Shown in pieces: positions 34,305 through 44,321 of a DNA stretch of 64,000 nt (its first letter is position 1; every line of letters starts with the position of its first letter). Source of the DNA: Paenibacillus xylanexedens (lineage in GTDB: Bacteria; Bacillota; Bacilli; Paenibacillales; Paenibacillaceae); NCBI RefSeq assembly GCF_007676705.1, contig NZ_VEBF01000001.1, forward strand, positions 372,001 through 436,000. Reading direction: 5' to 3'. The notes under the pieces were generated by a model. The model was given only the letters and a program-made list of their open reading frames with translations. It searched no databases and was not told the DNA's origin. The translations under genes and the position numbers were made by a program.

Positions 34305-35279
34305 TTAGAAGAGCCCCTGCTGTCCAAACCTTTTAGCCATATAGTTCGTTGCCAGTACCAGCGCAAAAGCAATCACATTCTTGAACAAACCGACGGCTGT
34401 CGTCAAGCTGAACTGGAAATTCTGCAAGCCTACCCTGTAAACATAGGTGTCCAGAATATCAGCCACACTATAAGTCGCAGGTGAATAGAGGTTCAAAATC
34501 TGGTCAAAGCCAGCATCGAGTACATTGCCAATGCGCAGAATAAACATCAGTACAATGACCGGCATAATTGTCGGAAGCGTAATACTGAGGGTCTGCCTCC
34601 AGCGACTCGCTCCGTCCATCACAGCAGCCTCATACATCTCGGGTTGTACACCTGCAAGCGCGGCCAAATATATAATCGTGCCCCAGCCGACTTCTTTCCA
34701 GATCGCCGAAATGACCAGTGTTGACCGGAAATGATTCGGATCTCCCAGAAAATAGACCGACTCCAATCCCACAAGCTGGAGCAGGTAATTGACTACACCA
34801 GACGATGGAGATAACAGTGTAATTAATATCCCAGAGAGAATAACCCAGGAGAAAAAATGCGGCAGATAGGTCAACGACTGTGCTACCCTTTTGAAGGCAC
34901 CTGACCGGATCTCATTAATCAGCAGCGCGAGTATAATCGGCGCCGGGAATCCAAACAAAATATGCAAAAAACTGATGACGATCGTATTCTTCAGAATCAT
35001 CAAAAAATCAGGAGATTGAAAGAACAAAAACTCGAAATGCTTGAAGCCCACCCACGGACTTCCCCAGATTCCATCCATAATTCTGAAATCTTTGAAGGCC
35101 AGTTGAATACCATACATTGGGCCGTAAGCAAAGACCGCGTACCAGATCATCACCGGAACTAGCAGCAGAAACAGATATCTGCACTTCTTGTATTCCCTCC
35201 ATGTTGCTGCCCATTTTGACGGCTGTCCATTAAATATATTTTTTTTGCCTTCCACTTCCGGATTGTGCACCGGGTTCAT
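34305..35279 (-). CDS. Sugar ABC importer permease, LplB type
   Basis: A 324-residue protein with six predicted membrane helices. It begins with a basic cytoplasmic tail, then LFLLLVPVMIWYAVF and GPMYGIQLAFKDF, a pattern typical of LplB-like permeases. The EAA loop reads YEAAVMDGASRWRQTLSITLP. The ATG has AAGGAG eight bases upstream; the longer frame is not supported. It is the first gene of the importer operon and follows a promoter region holding direct repeats and a cre-like site. Confidence 0.87.
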   Translation of the reverse strand: MNPVHNPEVEGKKNIFNGQPSKWAATWREYKKCRYLFLLLVPVMIWYAVFAYGPMYGIQLAFKDFRIMDGIWGSPWVGFKHFEFLFFQSPDFLMILKNTIVISFLHILFGFPAPIILALLINEIRSGAFKRVAQSLTYLPHFFSWVILSGILITLLSPSSGVVNYLLQLVGLESVYFLGDPNHFRSTLVISAIWKEVGWGTIIYLAALAGVQPEMYEAAVMDGASRWRQTLSITLPTIMPVIVLMFILRIGNVLDAGFDQILNLYSPATYSVADILDTYVYRVGLQNFQFSLTTAVGLFKNVIAFALVLATNYMAKRFGQQGLF

Positions 35280-35336
35280 GATAACTGCTCCTTTCCAACC
35301 ATCCAAAAATTCCTCAAGCCACACTTCAATCTTAGA

Positions 35337-35354
35337 ATTATGTAAGCGCTTTTT
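35337..35354 (-). promoter_or_regulatory. Importer promoter -10 region overlapping a CcpA cre-like site
   Basis: A -10-like CATAAT (minus strand, 35337-35342) has only a poor -35 17 bases upstream. Overlapping it, TGTAAGCGCTTTTT (plus strand, 35341-35354) matches 12 of 14 positions of the cre consensus TGWAANCGNTNWCA. CcpA bound there would block the promoter. Confidence 0.45.
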
Positions 35355-35369
35355 CTATTGCAAGTTCAT

Positions 35370-35409
35370 ACGATTCCTTATAAATTCTTTCACGGTTTCT
35401 TATAAAATC
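35370..35409. promoter_or_regulatory. AraC-type operator candidate: two direct repeats
   Basis: Two 18-bp near-copies (ACGATTCCTTATAAATTC and ACGGTTTCTTATAAAATC) begin 22 bases apart, just upstream of the predicted importer promoter. Direct repeats about two helical turns apart adjoining a weak -35 are typical AraC-family activation sites. The neighbouring sensor AraC gene is the likely binder. Confidence 0.55.
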
Positions 35410-35421
35410 TAACGAATTCAT

Positions 35422-35475
35422 AAAAAATGACCGCTGCTTGGGTAACATTCGTTAGATGCTCCAAACAACAGTCAT
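35422..35475 (-). terminator. Terminator after the first AraC-type regulator gene
   Basis: A 15-bp stem (ATGACTGTTGTTTGG with three wobble pairs to its partner) closes a loop of about 19 bases. Six T residues follow on the minus strand. Confidence 0.75.
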
Positions 35476-35510
35476 ATTCACCTTACCTTCTACCTCCATA
35501 CTTGCTCGTG

Positions 35511-37733
35511 CTATTCTTTATCCAGAGAGATTGAATCCAGCGCTGCCAGCTGTGAATTCCGATACTGTACAGGCGTTACGCCGTAACGTGATTTGAATTT
35601 GCTGTGAAAATACTGAGGATTCCGGTATCCGACTTGCGTTGCAATAACCGACACCGAGAGACGTGGCTGATCACGCAGCAGATCCGCAGCTTTTTCCAAC
35701 CGCAACCGAGTTACATATTCCGTAAAAGATTCTTTGGTCCCCTCACTGAAAAGTGTAGAAATATAAGCAGGGGCGAGTGAAACCTCCTTCGAGAGGATCT
35801 GCAGGGATAACTCTTCATGCAGATGATCTGCAATATACACCTTCAACGTACGAATCACATCCATATGTGCATGGTTACCGGCATACTTTAAATGTTCCGT
35901 AATCTGCATGCAGAGTCTACGTATCCCTTCAACCGTATCGATCAGCGTATCCTTTTTCAATTCATCAAAGATATTGGAATGCGGCAGAAAGTGCTGTAAC
36001 TTCAACTCAAGCACCGATTGATACAATTGCATCATTAATTGCAGCACAGCGAGCTCCGCAGTCTCGATCTGCATATGACCATCCTGAAGAACCTCCAGAA
36101 AATGATTAATGAAATCAGCAACCGCCTCCTGATCTCCTGCCTGTAATGCATTTTTGAAATGATCGTATTGAAACAGATAAGGCGCTGTACTCATTTCCAG
36201 AACTCTGGAATACGTAACGATAGAATCTTTTCCATATAAAAAATGATATCTGCTTGCCTGCTTGGCCATCTGATAAGAATCGGCGAGCGCTTCTGGGTGG
36301 TCTACCCTACTTCCAATAGCCGCTCCAAACCGAGAACCCTGCTCAGCAGAATGCTGAGCTTGCAGCAAATCGGCCATAATATGGTCTTCTGCGTCCTGCT
36401 CATCAGGAGAAATATAATAAATCATAGCCGCCTCATTCTCATTCAATGTAACGAAAATGCTATGTAAAGACCGATTCATCTTTTCATAACGCATCTTCAG
36501 ACCTGCACTGCCCTCCTCTGGAATCCGAAGATAGACGGTGCAATAGTGATATCCCGGTTGAATGAACTGTTCCGCTTCGATCTCCAGGCTCACGCCCAGC
36601 AAAAGGTTTTTCAAATCATTTTTTCTGGCTTGGGTTTCGAGGTTTACGATCTTTTCCTCCATCAGATGAAAGGTGCTTCCGATAAAAGCGTACTCATTAC
36701 CTAAGGACGTGACAGCACTTGATGTGTGTAAACCTTTGATCTGCATCATCAGTCTCTTTACCGGAATGTAGAGTTGTTTGGAGAAGAAGAACGATAGTAG
36801 CAAACCAAATAGAACAACTACGCCGCAACTAATTACAAGACTGTTTTTCAACTGTTCAGAGGACAGGACAAACGAGTTCATCGGACGATACATGGCATAA
36901 GTCCAATCCTGCTGGGAGTTCGCGGATTCCAGATAAGACAGAACGGCTTTGCCTTCCACTCCTTCTATAATCTGTTCTCCGCTTTGGCGGTTGTGAATGG
37001 TATTCTGCAATAGACCACCGAGAGCCTCATTATAATCCCCCGTGTGAAGAAGCTCTTTACCGGAAGAGTCGAAAATATACAACTGATCTGCCGGAGAACT
37101 CAAAATTCGGGAAGCCGCTGTTTGCAGATATTCCACCCCTACATCCATAAAGAAATAACCCATGGTTGGCACGCCAGGTGTCTCGTATGGCAGTTTAATC
37201 ACATAGGTCATCACCTTGCTTCCATCCGCCAAGGTCCGAAACAGCCATTCTTTAGGTTTTACTTCGTTCAGCTTCATAATGAAAGCAGCATCTTCGGATG
37301 TATCACTCTTCATATGAAAGTTGCTGGCATCCACGACATAATGATTGGCCGGAAAATAAACGGTAACATTGGTTAGCCCTTCATTTTCAATCCTGTAGAA
37401 TTCCAGTTCCTGCCGAAAGGATGCAATTCGACTCATATTCCCCTCCCAACTCTTCGTTAACAATAGATTCAAGTTGAAGTTATTCTGAATAAACCGAATG
37501 GATAGTGCTTTATTCTGCAGGTTGTCTTCATATTTCTTTAATATCGTCTGCTCGATATAATCCTTGGCGGAAACCAGGCGGTTTTTATTGTCTTTGGCAA
37601 TCTCATCCTCCATCATTTCATTGGCCTGAGTATACCAATACCCACCCATAATGCCGATCAGAACTACGGACAGAACGGTATATGACAAAATAAATTTGAT
37701 AAAGATGGTTTTTCTGTATTCAGGCATTTTCAT
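35511..37733 (-). CDS. Membrane-anchored AraC-family regulator with extracellular sensor domain
   Basis: A 740-residue single-chain receptor/regulator. The first membrane helix is at about 9-30, an extracellular Cache-like domain spans about 33-285 and the second helix lies at about 293-315. A cytoplasmic linker follows, and a C-terminal AraC DNA-binding domain occupies about 622-730 (SLQILSKEVSLAPAYISTLF and GYRNPQYFHSKFKSRYGVTP). Proteins of this design accompany Lpl-type importers in Paenibacillus and Bacillus and sense the sugar outside the cell. It lies between the importer operon and the two secreted lyases, so it probably controls both. Two ATG starts six bases apart are possible. Confidence 0.87.
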   Translation of the reverse strand: MKMPEYRKTIFIKFILSYTVLSVVLIGIMGGYWYTQANEMMEDEIAKDNKNRLVSAKDYIEQTILKKYEDNLQNKALSIRFIQNNFNLNLLLTKSWEGNMSRIASFRQELEFYRIENEGLTNVTVYFPANHYVVDASNFHMKSDTSEDAAFIMKLNEVKPKEWLFRTLADGSKVMTYVIKLPYETPGVPTMGYFFMDVGVEYLQTAASRILSSPADQLYIFDSSGKELLHTGDYNEALGGLLQNTIHNRQSGEQIIEGVEGKAVLSYLESANSQQDWTYAMYRPMNSFVLSSEQLKNSLVISCGVVVLFGLLLSFFFSKQLYIPVKRLMMQIKGLHTSSAVTSLGNEYAFIGSTFHLMEEKIVNLETQARKNDLKNLLLGVSLEIEAEQFIQPGYHYCTVYLRIPEEGSAGLKMRYEKMNRSLHSIFVTLNENEAAMIYYISPDEQDAEDHIMADLLQAQHSAEQGSRFGAAIGSRVDHPEALADSYQMAKQASRYHFLYGKDSIVTYSRVLEMSTAPYLFQYDHFKNALQAGDQEAVADFINHFLEVLQDGHMQIETAELAVLQLMMQLYQSVLELKLQHFLPHSNIFDELKKDTLIDTVEGIRRLCMQITEHLKYAGNHAHMDVIRTLKVYIADHLHEELSLQILSKEVSLAPAYISTLFSEGTKESFTEYVTRLRLEKAADLLRDQPRLSVSVIATQVGYRNPQYFHSKFKSRYGVTPVQYRNSQLAALDSISLDKE

Positions 37734-37935
37734 CCATCCCCTTTAGCTTCGCTCATCGTGCACTATCCCGTCCCCACAATAATGTATGCGCTATCATAAA
37801 TGAGATCAACAATAGTTATTCATATTGCTTAAGCTATCAAAATCATTCTCTAAAATCCAGTATAAAATCTTTAACTTTATTCTAATTTCTTTCAACCCTG
37901 TCCCGGACCTGCACTTATCTGGTACAAAACAAAGC

Positions 37936-37979
37936 AAAAAAATGCCCCAAAGCCTCCTTGTATAGGAACTTCGGGGCAT
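37936..37979 (-). terminator. Terminator after the secreted lyase genes
   Basis: ATGCCCC pairs with GGGGCAT and an inner AAG/CTT extends the stem. Seven T residues follow on the minus strand. Confidence 0.85.
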
Positions 37980-38032
37980 AAACATTGAACACGTGCTTTC
38001 TTGCAGACAAGCAGATTCGTCAAAATGTATTA

Positions 38033-39697
38033 TTAGGATGGTTCGAGCTTCCACTGCTGGTTACTACTTAACAAATATCTCCATTGCTGAATCAGAGCTC
38101 CTTCTGCCGAAGATGCATTCACCACGTCAGCGGGTTTGTTCGAATGCACAGGAGTGATTCGATAATAACCCTGCCCTGTAGGAATGAAGGCAAACCTCTG
38201 ATTATCACCGCCATTATTGCTCCACAATTGAAAGTTGGCCCCATGACTCAAGGCACCGCTTGCTACATCCAGCGAAAGCCCGCTCTGTACATTTTTGATA
38301 CTGTATTGGCCACCGCCAAGATGAGTCACGTTCCACTTTTGATGGGTTCCCCCGGTATAAGTCGATTTTCGAACTTGTGCACCACTTGAAGTACCGGCTG
38401 CTTCCATCACTTTGCCATCAAGACGCACAGTAAATCGGTACGTGCCATTAGCTATATTCCCATTGGGAAGTGTGGCTGAGCCACCACTCCCCGCTGGCCT
38501 GGTATAAAGAAGTGTTCCAAATCCAAGCTGATCAAAAGTTGAAGGATATGCGGTATTCGGGCCTGCCTCTGGTCTCATCAGGTTGGCACGAGCAGCAATG
38601 TTGGGAACGGATAGCCCCTTGCGTTGTGCATAGTGGTTATAGATCATCTCCCAAACCGGACGGTACTCGTTACGGCCCGCACTCGAAATCACAGTCTGGG
38701 TCTGAACAGCGCCGTTCGTTCCAGAGCCCCATTCATAGGTCGCAAAAGGGACATTATCCTCTCCATTGTTATACTTGGCAACGTATTCGGCAGCGCGCAG
38801 GAAGCGATTGTTCGCCCATCCATACAGATCTTCCCCTTGATTCCATGCCATTTCATTGATTGCACCCATCAATCCAATCCCTAATATCGTGTGTGCCTGG
38901 TCACGTCCGGATTCCTGCCATTGTGCAAGCCCGTTCGGATGCAGGAAAGGAATTGCGTTATAGATGGATCCGTTTCCGCTACCGTGCTTCAAATATTCAA
39001 TTCCCACCTCATAGATGTCACGGCGGTCACAGAAAATACCAATCGCAACCGTAGCCGCCATGTTGCTTAGATCCCAGTTCGCCCAGTAATTCTGGATATA
39101 GGCGTCGTTGTGATCTCCGCCGAATTCATTGCCAATAAGAAAGCGTTCATTAAGCGGCTTGTAAAATACATTCAACAGCATATTTTGCATCTGTGTCACA
39201 TTGAATCCAGGATAATCCCGCATGATCTCTGCTGCGTTAGCCATCTGATATCCGTACAACCCGGAAGCCAAATAACGGTCAGCATTACCGGTGAGTGTCG
39301 TTAGCGTCCCTGACCATGCATTCAGAATGTCACGTGCGGTATCGCCGTTAGCCGTATTACCACTGATTTTCCATCGTAAAGCATTCTGATATGCACGGGC
39401 AATATCGTTATACAGCAAGGCTACATTATCGCCCGTCCCCCCTCGGATAATCGTAGCGGTCGCATGCGGGGTCCAACCAGACTGTGAAAGCGGACTGTTC
39501 AGCAGCTGATTCCATCCATCCAAATAAGGCTGCTCACCTGAGTCTACCATCTGCTGCATGCGGTTGAAATCAGCCTGTGTATGCAGCAAACCAGGGTGAG
39601 TGAATTCAGCTGCTGCTTCTGCTTTTGCCACAAAACCAAAACCGAATATCCCCATACACAGACTGAACAACATGGTAACAATCAACGTTTTTTTCAT
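38033..39697 (-). CDS. Secreted alginate-lyase-family enzyme with C-terminal ricin-type lectin domain
   Basis: A 554-residue exported protein. A signal peptide of about 30 residues (MKKTLIV start, ending near AKAEAAAE) is followed by an alpha/alpha-toroid alginate-lyase-family domain (about 31-400), recognisable from HPGLLHTQADFNRMQQMV, GGDHNDAYIQNYWANWDLSN and ESGRDQAH. A ricin B-like carbohydrate-binding domain with QKW/QRF/QQW repeats covers about 415-554. The ATG was chosen with AAGGAGG about 12 bases upstream; the longer frame overlaps the previous gene. It follows the large lyase gene by 19 bases. The uronic-acid polymer attacked cannot be named. Confidence 0.82.
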   Translation of the reverse strand: MKKTLIVTMLFSLCMGIFGFGFVAKAEAAAEFTHPGLLHTQADFNRMQQMVDSGEQPYLDGWNQLLNSPLSQSGWTPHATATIIRGGTGDNVALLYNDIARAYQNALRWKISGNTANGDTARDILNAWSGTLTTLTGNADRYLASGLYGYQMANAAEIMRDYPGFNVTQMQNMLLNVFYKPLNERFLIGNEFGGDHNDAYIQNYWANWDLSNMAATVAIGIFCDRRDIYEVGIEYLKHGSGNGSIYNAIPFLHPNGLAQWQESGRDQAHTILGIGLMGAINEMAWNQGEDLYGWANNRFLRAAEYVAKYNNGEDNVPFATYEWGSGTNGAVQTQTVISSAGRNEYRPVWEMIYNHYAQRKGLSVPNIAARANLMRPEAGPNTAYPSTFDQLGFGTLLYTRPAGSGGSATLPNGNIANGTYRFTVRLDGKVMEAAGTSSGAQVRKSTYTGGTHQKWNVTHLGGGQYSIKNVQSGLSLDVASGALSHGANFQLWSNNGGDNQRFAFIPTGQGYYRITPVHSNKPADVVNASSAEGALIQQWRYLLSSNQQWKLEPS

Positions 39698-39716
39698 CCT
39701 GCAACAGCACCTCCTT

Positions 39717-42700
39717 TCATCCTTCTTCGTTCGTTTCCGTCTGGATAACCAGTGCCTGTATCGCTTGTAGCAGCTCGTTAGCTGCGGAATCAATCTGTGT
39801 TTGGGTGCTGTCAGCATCTTCCGCTATTTCCGTGGCCAGTGATTTGGCCGCCAACATGGCGGTAAAACCAGTCTCGTCATAGATTTCTGCCTGTAAGGTG
39901 TCCGCTTGTTCCAGTAGCATGACTAGCAGTGTCAGGTCTGTGGGCTTGCTGTACAATTCCAGTTCCGCCACGTTGGCATAACCGCCCGGTGAATAATACC
40001 TCAGATAACGGAACGCTGTATCGTTGGTTATCGAAGCCGTATGCCATTGGACGCTACTGATCCCACTGATGGTATACAAATCGGTGTAATGCGTGCCGTC
40101 GTTAGATCCCTGTAGAATAGCTCCGTTAACACGCGTAATTTCTGAAGTCTTACCATTTCTCGGATAAAACTTGAAGCTCGACAATGACTCGGCCTGATTT
40201 TCTCCTAAATCAATATCAATCCATGATACAGCATCCATGGTATCGGTAAACGTGTCGACATTACTGTCCACGGCACGCCAACCATTCTGCTCTTTGGTCC
40301 CCTTGTTCTGATAGACTGGCGTGGAGGCCGTCACCATGGAAGGCGTTACGGTAAGCTTCTGTGCAGGCAGGGAAGATAGAGAGACAAGCTGCTCTTGAAC
40401 CTGGTACAACTCCTCCAGCAAAGCGGGCCGATCAGATGCAGGATTGTTGAAGAGTTCTCGAATGCGCTCAACCTCTTGCATGTATTGGTAATAGCTTCCC
40501 TTCGTATATCCATCGGGGCTAACTACCTTGGAATCGATGCTGCGAATATCATATTTTCCGTACAATTCCACTTCTGCCAAATTGCCGTTCCATGCAGCGC
40601 TGTTGTAAATTCTCAGGTATCGGTAAGCATCATGATCGATTATTTTGTCCCCGCCAATGTAAGTCCACTTGCCTTCTGCTGTTCCTGTGACGGCTGCAAT
40701 CAAGTTCGTCCAGCTGTTATTGTCGTTCGAACCTTGCAGGACCACTCCGTTCATTCTTGCGGGATAGGAGGCTCTGGGCATTAGCATTATATCGTTCAGC
40801 GTTACGGATACATCTGGTCCAAAGTCCAACGTATAGTAGGCTCCGGCACCAGTTGCCAGATCGCCAAAAGTACCTGTATTGCCATCGAACAATAGATACC
40901 CTACCTGTTCCTTGCTCAGTCCGCCTGTACCATACTGTTTATCTGAAGCTGTTACGGTGGCCAGCCTGGTTACATCGAGGAGCTTGGATTGGTTCACCAA
41001 GTACAGCGAAGATTGATCCGTCGTGAAGATAGCAGGACCTGCGGACAGTCCATTAGCTGTCTTATAATCGATGGCAAACCGAATAGGACCTGTAGGCGCA
41101 AGATTATCCATGACCGCAGATGCCGTCCAGTTCAGTTGATCCATCGAATGCACGATTGCCTCATGACCTTGAATCACTGCCTGCACATCATGAATCGGCT
41201 CACTGGATTCAAAGGTCAGAATAACCGTATTGCCTGCATCAACTCGATTCTGTACGCTCTGGGGAGAGCTTATTGAGAGCGATTGAAGTTTATTATTCGT
41301 TTCATGGCGTTCTCCAAATATTCTGAATTCGGACAACTCCAGCATCGTACTGGATGGCTCAATCATCTGAATCTTGAAGAAACGGAAAGGCGTATTTCTG
41401 TGACCTTCGCTAACTTCAAGTGTCTGCATATCTTCAGATACGACGGTCAACCCTGGCGTTAGCCGTGTCCATGTTTCATTATCATTAGAACCAAAAAACG
41501 CAGTACCGCCGATCCGCTCGGGGAAGCTTGCCCTTACCTGAAGGGAGAAAGCATCCGCAGTCACTTTATAATCCGGTCCAAAATCCATGGTGTGTGTCAA
41601 ATTGACGGCGTTACCGTAAAATGCAAAGCTCCCCGCGTAATTATCCAATAAATTCAGCGTTTCGTTGTAGAAGGTTGCGGCAGCCAGCATATGGGAATAG
41701 TCCATACTTCCATCCTGAAGCTGTGGTGTTAATTCTTGGAGACCAACTACCGCAGCTCTCAACTCCACCAGCTTTTGCAAAAACTCATCATCTGAAGCCG
41801 TTGCTATTACGTCCATGACATCAGCATATATGCTATTGTAGTGTGTTAAACTCGCCGATACATAGCTGGTTTCCGGGTTATAGGCAGCAATCACTGCGGC
41901 AACGGCAGACGAACGGTCAGCACTCACGATGACCTTGACTTCTTTCGCAGTGATGGTGGTCCCATCCGTCGCTTCTACCACTATGGAATAGGTGCCGACC
42001 TGCTCCGGCTTCCACGAAAAAGCACCTGTACTTTCGTCAAACGCAGCCCCCTCAGGCTTATGATTGATCTGGTAAGTGACGCTGTCACCTGCGCCTGCAT
42101 CCGTGGCAGTAAAATCGTACTGCAATGCTGCATTTGACCCGACATACGTATACAAATCAAGAGAGGTTCCGCTATCGTTAAAGACAGGTGGCGTCAGCTG
42201 TTCACCCGCTTTTAGATGTATGTGATCCATATCCACTACAGTGCCCGCTCCCTGAATTTTGAAATACGTCAAATCACTTAGACCTCGCAGGTTGTGCATG
42301 GTATAGGATACATATTTCCACTGCCCCTTGGTATCCGGCAAAATCAAAGGAGCATCATGCCACCCATTAATCACGAGCTTAGCTGTACCATTCGTCCGAA
42401 TCCGCAGACCTATGGTTTTGACGGGAGTGCTGGTGCTGACGACGGAGAATCGACTCCCCTCTTCCGTGGCTGTAATCTCTACAAAGGATGTTTCACCCTC
42501 TTGTTTTATCTCGGAATGTGAATCCAGACTTGTAGCCCGGTGTTCGATTTCATTCCAATCCGCATTCGTCGATACTTTTGGAAGTGTTGTTGCTCCCTCA
42601 GTTGCTGCTTCTTCGGGGATAAACATCCAATAATCAGCGCCTCCATCCGGAGATTCCCAATAGAAAGGCAGTCGCTTCTTAAACATATCGGCATAGTATG

Positions 42701-43988
42701 GAGCTTTCTCTTCCATATCTAGGCCTACCGCATATTTGTAATAATAGTAGAGACCATATACGTTGCCGCCAATACGTCCTCTGTACCCTTCAGCCAGCTC
42801 TTTATAGATAATGGTCGGATTGCCATCGGCATCCGTATGAGCCGCCACTGGTGTCCATGGCGTATCATGGCCCAGCATGAACTGTGCAAAATAATCGGCC
42901 GCTTTCAATATCCTTTGATCCAGATATTCGTAGGCATTGACCGCATTCTCCGCAGTGGACACCGTTCCTGCGACTGGATCGACCTTGGTTTCCTGTGCTT
43001 CCAACAGGCGGGCCAAGATCTCCACATTGGTGAGATCCCCAGCGCCATGGGCCTGATCCCTGCCCATCTCCACATGTTGCACTCTCGGTGGAACCACTGC
43101 TTCACCTGTCACAATATTAGTATGCACCCATCGGAATAACTGCTTAATCGAGCCATTTTGCCCTTGATCCACAGCGGTCTCATTCACGGTAAACCATTCC
43201 ACGCCCTCATTGTAACGGTCACGGTTTCCTGTAAATATATATCCCGACATTGCTCCAAGGAGCGGATACAAATGCTGGTTCATAAAATACCCGTTGTGAT
43301 GCTGGAATGTATCAATGACCGGATAGATGAGATTATTGCTAAAATCGGCTGTGTCCTGGTCTGTCCACTCCAGGTCTTGCGTTGTAGTGCTGGTATATCT
43401 TAAAATCTCTGCTGCTGTCACCATCCGATTCAGCGGAATTCCAGTGTGAATATGCGAATCGGTGAAATAGCTGTATTTTGCCGGGTCCATCTGAGACCAG
43501 ATTCGGATGATGCCCATCGCGTTAGCTCTGTACACATCTTCCCCTGTTACATAGTACATGATGGCCTGCGTGTAGGCCTTTAAGCTGTCCGCAATAAATT
43601 TGGAGTTAAAGGATTGACTGTTAAAATCCACGCTGCCAGGCTTTGTCGGATCCGCACTGCTCTGATTGCTGGACGTAACGTTCCTAGATGCAGTTGGAGA
43701 ATCTGTCATTCGATTGAAATAACTGTACCACGGCTCTTGCTTTGCCAGCACCTGTGTGCGCATATTCTCAAGAATGTCCTTGGTGAGCCCAATTCCCGGA
43801 TGTTTGAAACCGTTTGCATCAATTTCCACATGAATCGTTGGCAGATATTCTGCTGACGTATTCTCATTCACAGACGCCTCACCTGATACCGGATAAGGAT
43901 AAGCCATTGCAACCAAACTAATGATTAGAATAAACATTACAATACACTTGGCCTGGTTTTTCAAGCCGAGCTTTGGCCGAGATGCCAT
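39717..43988 (-). CDS. Large secreted multidomain alginate-lyase-family enzyme with discoidin domains
   Basis: A 1423-residue exported protein. It begins with a signal/anchor helix (about 15-35), then an alginate-lyase-family catalytic region (about 60-440, with GIGLTKDILENMRTQV, NQHLYPLLGAMSGY and EMGRDQAHGAGD). A carbohydrate-binding-like beta domain (about 470-600) and an Ig-like segment (about 610-690) follow. Three F5/8 type C (discoidin) domains are each marked by a GSNDN/GSNDG-T-W/Y motif, and a helical FIVAR-like region closes the C-terminus. It lacks an obvious LPXTG or SLH anchor. AAGGAGGAG precedes the ATG; the longer frame adds 38 unsupported residues. Length and domain number exceed those of typical single-domain lyases. 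It is first in a two-gene operon with the smaller lyase. Confidence 0.8.
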   Translation of the reverse strand: MASRPKLGLKNQAKCIVMFILIISLVAMAYPYPVSGEASVNENTSAEYLPTIHVEIDANGFKHPGIGLTKDILENMRTQVLAKQEPWYSYFNRMTDSPTASRNVTSSNQSSADPTKPGSVDFNSQSFNSKFIADSLKAYTQAIMYYVTGEDVYRANAMGIIRIWSQMDPAKYSYFTDSHIHTGIPLNRMVTAAEILRYTSTTTQDLEWTDQDTADFSNNLIYPVIDTFQHHNGYFMNQHLYPLLGAMSGYIFTGNRDRYNEGVEWFTVNETAVDQGQNGSIKQLFRWVHTNIVTGEAVVPPRVQHVEMGRDQAHGAGDLTNVEILARLLEAQETKVDPVAGTVSTAENAVNAYEYLDQRILKAADYFAQFMLGHDTPWTPVAAHTDADGNPTIIYKELAEGYRGRIGGNVYGLYYYYKYAVGLDMEEKAPYYADMFKKRLPFYWESPDGGADYWMFIPEEAATEGATTLPKVSTNADWNEIEHRATSLDSHSEIKQEGETSFVEITATEEGSRFSVVSTSTPVKTIGLRIRTNGTAKLVINGWHDAPLILPDTKGQWKYVSYTMHNLRGLSDLTYFKIQGAGTVVDMDHIHLKAGEQLTPPVFNDSGTSLDLYTYVGSNAALQYDFTATDAGAGDSVTYQINHKPEGAAFDESTGAFSWKPEQVGTYSIVVEATDGTTITAKEVKVIVSADRSSAVAAVIAAYNPETSYVSASLTHYNSIYADVMDVIATASDDEFLQKLVELRAAVVGLQELTPQLQDGSMDYSHMLAAATFYNETLNLLDNYAGSFAFYGNAVNLTHTMDFGPDYKVTADAFSLQVRASFPERIGGTAFFGSNDNETWTRLTPGLTVVSEDMQTLEVSEGHRNTPFRFFKIQMIEPSSTMLELSEFRIFGERHETNNKLQSLSISSPQSVQNRVDAGNTVILTFESSEPIHDVQAVIQGHEAIVHSMDQLNWTASAVMDNLAPTGPIRFAIDYKTANGLSAGPAIFTTDQSSLYLVNQSKLLDVTRLATVTASDKQYGTGGLSKEQVGYLLFDGNTGTFGDLATGAGAYYTLDFGPDVSVTLNDIMLMPRASYPARMNGVVLQGSNDNNSWTNLIAAVTGTAEGKWTYIGGDKIIDHDAYRYLRIYNSAAWNGNLAEVELYGKYDIRSIDSKVVSPDGYTKGSYYQYMQEVERIRELFNNPASDRPALLEELYQVQEQLVSLSSLPAQKLTVTPSMVTASTPVYQNKGTKEQNGWRAVDSNVDTFTDTMDAVSWIDIDLGENQAESLSSFKFYPRNGKTSEITRVNGAILQGSNDGTHYTDLYTISGISSVQWHTASITNDTAFRYLRYYSPGGYANVAELELYSKPTDLTLLVMLLEQADTLQAEIYDETGFTAMLAAKSLATEIAEDADSTQTQIDSAANELLQAIQALVIQTETNEEG

Positions 43989-44217
43989 GTACACTCCTCC
44001 TTCATGTCGTAGACTTGTGTGGCATTCACTTCGTTTGATTGATGGGTCGTTATTTTCTATATCATTGCAGGATTTCACAAGCTTCGTCCATTGCAAAATC
44101 ATTCAACTTGTTAAGATATCTTTCAAATCATCCAGTTGGCATGCTTATTTAAATGCATGACTTCGCTATCATAGATGTTTCTGCCCTCTTTCGGACAGGA
44201 ATGTCTGCTCTCAACAC
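43989..44217. other. Intergenic region upstream of the large lyase gene
   Basis: It holds the ribosome binding site and presumably the promoter of the lyase operon, but no convincing -35/-10 pair or operator was recognised. Confidence 0.4.
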
Positions 44218-44252
44218 AAAAAGAAGCCTGATCCATATGGATCAGGCTTCTT
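44218..44252 (-). terminator. Terminator after the yidC-like gene
   Basis: A perfect 16-bp stem with almost no loop (AAGAAGCCTGATCCAT and its complement) is followed on the minus strand by further T residues. Confidence 0.85.
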
Positions 44253-44321
44253 CATCATGTTTTCCGTGTTCAACAAGTTTCCGTATTCGCATGTTTCCCT
44301 AGTCACATTCGACCGATTTTC

